64,000 nucleotides of DNA from Roseiarcus sp963794155 (GTDB lineage: Bacteria > Pseudomonadota > Alphaproteobacteria > Rhizobiales > Beijerinckiaceae), in NCBI GenBank assembly GCA_963794155.1, contig CAWCCX010000008.1, positions 496,001 through 560,000 on the forward strand, in the 5' to 3' direction. This document shows, piece by piece, positions 61,285 through 64,000 of this stretch. The notes below the pieces were generated by a model. The model was not told where the DNA came from. It ran no database searches and worked only from the letters and a program-made list of their open reading frames with translations. Made by a program: the position numbers and the translations under genes. Position 1 is the stretch's first letter, and every line of letters begins with the position of its first letter.

Positions 61285-61374
61285 CCTGTTGCGGCGCGGG
61301 CTCGCGGCCGCCTCCCGCTCTTGCCATCAAGCCCGGTCTGCCGCTAAGAGCCGCGGCTGGAAGCGGGATTTCTG

Positions 61375-62217
61375 TTGCGCAACAACGCCATCGTTGAGAT
61401 TGGCCAAGGGCCGCTTGCGGTGCGGTTCGGTCCGAAGCTGCCGTTGGCCCTCATCGCCGGGCCGTGCCAGCTTGAAAGCCGCGGCCATGCGCTCGAGATG
61501 GCCGCGGCCCTGAAAGCGATCGCTGGGCGCCGCGCTATCGGGCTCGTGTTCAAATCGTCATTCGACAAGGCCAATCGGACGTCGGGTTCGGCCAAGCGCG
61601 GGGTAGGATTGAAGGCGGCGCTGCCGATCTTTGCTGAGATTCGCGATACGCTCGGCCTCCCGGTCATCACCGACGTCCACGAGAGCAGCCAATGCCGACC
61701 GGTCGCGGAAGCCGTCGACGCGCTGCAAATTCCAGCCTTCCTGTGCCGCCAGACCGATCTATTGGTCGCGGCGGCTGAGACTGGACGGCCGGTCAACGTC
61801 AAGAAGGGCCAGTTTCTCGCGCCCTGGGACATGAAGAATGTTGTCGCCAAGCTCGACGCGGCCGGCGCGGTAAACATCCTGGTGACCGAGAGGGGCGTGA
61901 GCTTCGGCTACAACACGCTCGTTTCCGACATGCGGGCGCTGCCGATCCTGGCGCGCGAAACCGGAGCGCCGGTCATCTTCGACGCCACCCACTCGGTGCA
62001 GCAGCCGGGAGGAGAGGGGAGCGCTTCGGGCGGAGAGCGGGCGTTCGTTCCGGTGCTGGCGCGGGCGGCGGTCGCGGTCGGCGTCGCCGGCGTCTTCATC
62101 GAGACCCATCAGGATCCCGACCGCGCACCTTCCGACGGCCCCAATATGGTGCCATTGAAAGACTTCGAGGCGCTCGTCGCCGAACTCCAGGAATTCGACC
62201 GGCTCGCGAAACGCTGA
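61375..62217 (+). CDS. kdsA: 3-deoxy-8-phosphooctulonate (KDO-8-P) synthase
   Basis: A 280-residue class I DAHP-like aldolase making KDO-8-phosphate from PEP and arabinose-5-phosphate for lipopolysaccharide inner core. Visible: I-A-G-P-C-Q-L-E-S near residue 28, F-K-S-S-F-D-K-A-N-R-T-S, V-K-K-G-Q-F-L-A-P and the late F-I-E-T-H-Q-D-P-D. Cys in G-P-C-Q is the metal-ligand Cys position of the metal-dependent class. The start is TTG. Confidence 0.95.
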   Translation: MRNNAIVEIGQGPLAVRFGPKLPLALIAGPCQLESRGHALEMAAALKAIAGRRAIGLVFKSSFDKANRTSGSAKRGVGLKAALPIFAEIRDTLGLPVITDVHESSQCRPVAEAVDALQIPAFLCRQTDLLVAAAETGRPVNVKKGQFLAPWDMKNVVAKLDAAGAVNILVTERGVSFGYNTLVSDMRALPILARETGAPVIFDATHSVQQPGGEGSASGGERAFVPVLARAAVAVGVAGVFIETHQDPDRAPSDGPNMVPLKDFEALVAELQEFDRLAKR

Positions 62218-62246
62218 GCTTTCGCGCTCTGGCCAACGCCTGTCAT

Positions 62247-63200
62247 ATGACGGTCGCGTGGGCGGAATATCTCGGACGACCGGCCGCGAAGACGAGTCCA
62301 ATGGACAAGTACCTCTTCAGCTATGCAACCGCGAGCGATCCCCCGATCAAGCGAGGTCTGATCAGGCTGGTCGAAAAAGCAACCGGCCAGCCTAAGCTCA
62401 AGCGGATCTATATGCACAACCAGCGCTTTCCGCGCGCTGACGAATCCTTCTGGCAGGCGGCGGTGCGGTCGCTCGAACTCGACGTCCGCTACGACGCCGA
62501 CGCGCTCGCGGCTGTTCCCAAGACCGGCTCGGTCGTGTTCGTCGCCAATCACCCATATGGCGTGCTCGACGGTATCGTGATGGCGTGGCTGGTGAGCAAG
62601 GTCAGAAGCGATTTCGTCGTCCTCACCCATGTCGTGCTGACGCGCGCGCCGGAGGCGGCGCGGTTCATTCTGCCGATCGATTTCTCCGGCACCGAGGAGG
62701 CGGGGCGGACCAACCTCGCCTCTCGCGCCGCGGCGCGCGCCCAGCTTGAGCGCGGCGGGGCGGTGGTGGTGTTTCCAGCTGGCGCGATCTCGACCGCGCC
62801 CGACAAACTCGGCCTCAAGCCCGCGGTCGATGGGCGATGGCAGCCGTTCGTTTCGCAGCTCATCCAGCGCTCGGAGGCGACGGTCGTTCCGATCTGGTTC
62901 GGCGGCCAGAACAGCCGTCTCTTCCAAATCGCCAGTCACCTCAGCCTGACCTTGCGCCTCTCGCTCATTTTCCATGAAGTCAAGACCCGAATCGGGACAA
63001 GCCTACCGGTCCTGATCGGGGCGCCGGTTCCGTTCGCCTCGATCGCCGCAATCCGGAACCGGCAGGCGCTCGCCGACGAGCTCAGGGCCCGCGTCTATGG
63101 GCTGGCGAGGCTTGCGGCGGCCTTAGACAAGCCGCGCCGCCGGGCGCGCAAGCTTTTGCCTCGACGGCCCGCCGCCCATCGAGCGCGCCGGGCGGCGTAG
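62247..63200 (+). CDS. Lysophospholipid acyltransferase family protein
   Basis: A 317-residue membrane-associated acyltransferase. The catalytic block reads V-A-N-H-P-Y-G-V-L-D-G: His to Asp spaced by five residues rather than the four of PlsC, as seen in the hemolysin/OlsA-like subgroup. F-P-A-G-A-I-S (acceptor-site motif) follows near residue 175. It acylates a lysolipid or aminoacid-lipid. The basic, Arg-rich last 30 residues are typical of membrane-surface binding. An alternative ATG lies at 62301. Confidence 0.87.
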   Translation: MTVAWAEYLGRPAAKTSPMDKYLFSYATASDPPIKRGLIRLVEKATGQPKLKRIYMHNQRFPRADESFWQAAVRSLELDVRYDADALAAVPKTGSVVFVANHPYGVLDGIVMAWLVSKVRSDFVVLTHVVLTRAPEAARFILPIDFSGTEEAGRTNLASRAAARAQLERGGAVVVFPAGAISTAPDKLGLKPAVDGRWQPFVSQLIQRSEATVVPIWFGGQNSRLFQIASHLSLTLRLSLIFHEVKTRIGTSLPVLIGAPVPFASIAAIRNRQALADELRARVYGLARLAAALDKPRRRARKLLPRRPAAHRARRAA

Positions 63201-63237
63201 TCCACGACGGTTCCGTTCGTCGTCGGGCGAGGCGGCC

Positions 63238-63702
63238 TTATGCGCGCCCGCGATAGGGAGCGACGCCCTGATCGGGCAGCCAGACGCCTTTTGGTAGCTT
63301 GCCGCTTTGCCAGAAGACGTCGATCGGCATGCCCCCGCGCGGGAACCAGTAGCCGCCGATTCTGAGCCACCGAGGGTTGAGCAGGCCGACCAGATCCTTG
63401 CCGATTCGCACGGTGCAGTCTTCGTGGAACGCGCCGTGATTGCGGAAGCTGGCGAGGTAGAGCTTCAGCGACTTCGATTCGAGGATCCATTTGTCCGGCG
63501 CATAATCGATGACGAGATGGGCGAAGTCAGGCTGCCCCGTCACCGGGCAGATCGAGGTGAATTCCGGGGCGGTGAATCGGGTGATATAGTCGGTGTCGGC
63601 CTGCGGGTTCGGCGCTCGATCGAGCGTCTTGGCCTCCGGCGCAGCGGGAATTTGTGACTTCCGCCCAAGGTGGGCGAAGGCGGGTTCGGCTTTTCTGCTC
63701 AT
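63238..63702 (-). CDS. queF: NADPH-dependent 7-cyano-7-deazaguanine (preQ0) reductase
   Basis: A 154-residue short-form QueF that reduces preQ0 to preQ1 for queuosine in tRNA. The catalytic Cys lies in T-S-I-C-P-V-T-G-Q-P-D-F, followed by the NADPH-binding E-S-K-S-L-K-L-Y-L and F-H-E-D. The length matches the unimodular Bacillus-type enzyme. It is isolated from other queuosine genes in this window. Confidence 0.95.
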   Translation of the reverse strand: MSRKAEPAFAHLGRKSQIPAAPEAKTLDRAPNPQADTDYITRFTAPEFTSICPVTGQPDFAHLVIDYAPDKWILESKSLKLYLASFRNHGAFHEDCTVRIGKDLVGLLNPRWLRIGGYWFPRGGMPIDVFWQSGKLPKGVWLPDQGVAPYRGRA

Positions 63703-63740
63703 GGGCCCCGTTTAAACCCAAAGCCCCTTCCGCGGCGAGC

Positions 63741-63977
63741 CTATTTGTACTGCCCTTTCAGTTGCCCGGCGCCGAATTGCGACGAGACATAGCCGCTGAG
63801 CCGCACGCAGACGCCGTTCGCCGCCAGCACGCCAGGATTGCCGGCGATGTCGCACTTCTTGGCAGGCTCGGCCTTGGTCGGGTTCTTGTTCTGAGCGGGC
63901 AGTTCCGCACCGTGCCCGGCGGCTGCGCCGAGGACCATGAGCGCGAGAGCGCAAGCCAGGCATCGTTTGACAATCAT
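63741..63977 (-). CDS. Small exported porin-like protein
   Basis: A 78-residue protein with a signal peptide (about 1-24, cleaved near G-H-G-A-E) and a mature part resembling the N terminus of rhizobial porins: C-D-I-A-G-N-P-G-V-L-A-A-N-G-V-C-V-R-L-S-G-Y-V-S. Two Cys could pair. It ends soon after the first predicted strand, so it is either a small relative or a truncated porin. Confidence 0.6.
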   Translation of the reverse strand: MIVKRCLACALALMVLGAAAGHGAELPAQNKNPTKAEPAKKCDIAGNPGVLAANGVCVRLSGYVSSQFGAGQLKGQYK

Positions 63978-64000
63978 GAGCTTCGTCCTGACGAGGGCGC

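Overview
The window is GC-rich DNA (apart from one AT-rich patch) from an alphaproteobacterium, most likely of the Hyphomicrobiales (Rhizobiales). This placement is an inference from gene content: an NDUFA12-like complex I accessory subunit, a DUF2155 protein, a B12-dependent ribonucleotide reductase, a tlyA-rlmD pair, a frc-type sugar ABC importer and an extensin-like protein. Recurrent intergenic repeats point the same way. I see no rRNA, tRNA, CRISPR array or transposase gene. At least six genes carry a one-base reading-frame break that a second frame repairs exactly, so the window holds either many young pseudogenes or, perhaps more likely, residual indel errors.

Layout. 0-5 kb: partial cupin, DUF155 protein, class III cyclase with TPRs, sirtuin, flavin monooxygenase. 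5-9 kb: a gene-poor stretch with a dead PEP-CTERM tail and a phased AACAGG array, then a three-gene sugar ABC importer. 9-11 kb: two transglutaminase-like proteins. 11-20.5 kb: a plant-polysaccharide locus. Here a ROK regulator, a Gfo/Idh/MocA dehydrogenase, a ThuA-like protein and a GH3 glycosidase form one operon. It is divergent from a CUT1-type importer (solute-binding gene frameshifted) that faces a secreted GH10 xylanase. The ROK repressor and a palindrome between the divergent operons probably couple uptake and breakdown of xylan-derived oligosaccharides.

20.7-30 kb: an uncharacterised TIM-barrel-like protein, a phytanoyl-CoA-dioxygenase-like enzyme with a divergent LacI-type regulator, stress and accessory enzymes, ComEC, and an SDR lacking its catalytic residues. 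30-38 kb: cytochrome c, rpmG, a Glu/Leu-type dehydrogenase, GNAT, a DUF2233 protein, a cupin, and a tight FAD-oxidase/rlmD/tlyA group. 38-42.3 kb: LysE exporter, a broken MFS gene running in frame into a broken SLC13/ArsB-like carrier, and an extradiol-dioxygenase-like protein. 42.3-48.2 kb: a 21-bp tandem repeat, DUF2155, NDUFA12, and nrdJ behind a clear NrdR-type promoter.

48.2-53.8 kb is the most unusual part. Copies of the last 36 bp of the nrdJ coding end bracket about 5.6 kb of accessory DNA. It holds an AT-rich block (IrrE-type metallopeptidase, YjzC-like small protein, unknown membrane protein), a HicB-like orphan cut by a repeat, a GIY-YIG protein, a fatty acid desaturase and an L,D-transpeptidase-like protein. 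A further nrdJ-like fragment and several short repeats mark its internal joints. The extensin-like gene after it starts inside the second nrdJ-end copy, which suggests that nrdJ and the extensin gene were once adjacent. 54.5-64 kb returns to ordinary chromosomal genes, ending with kdsA, an acyltransferase, queF and a small porin-like secreted protein.
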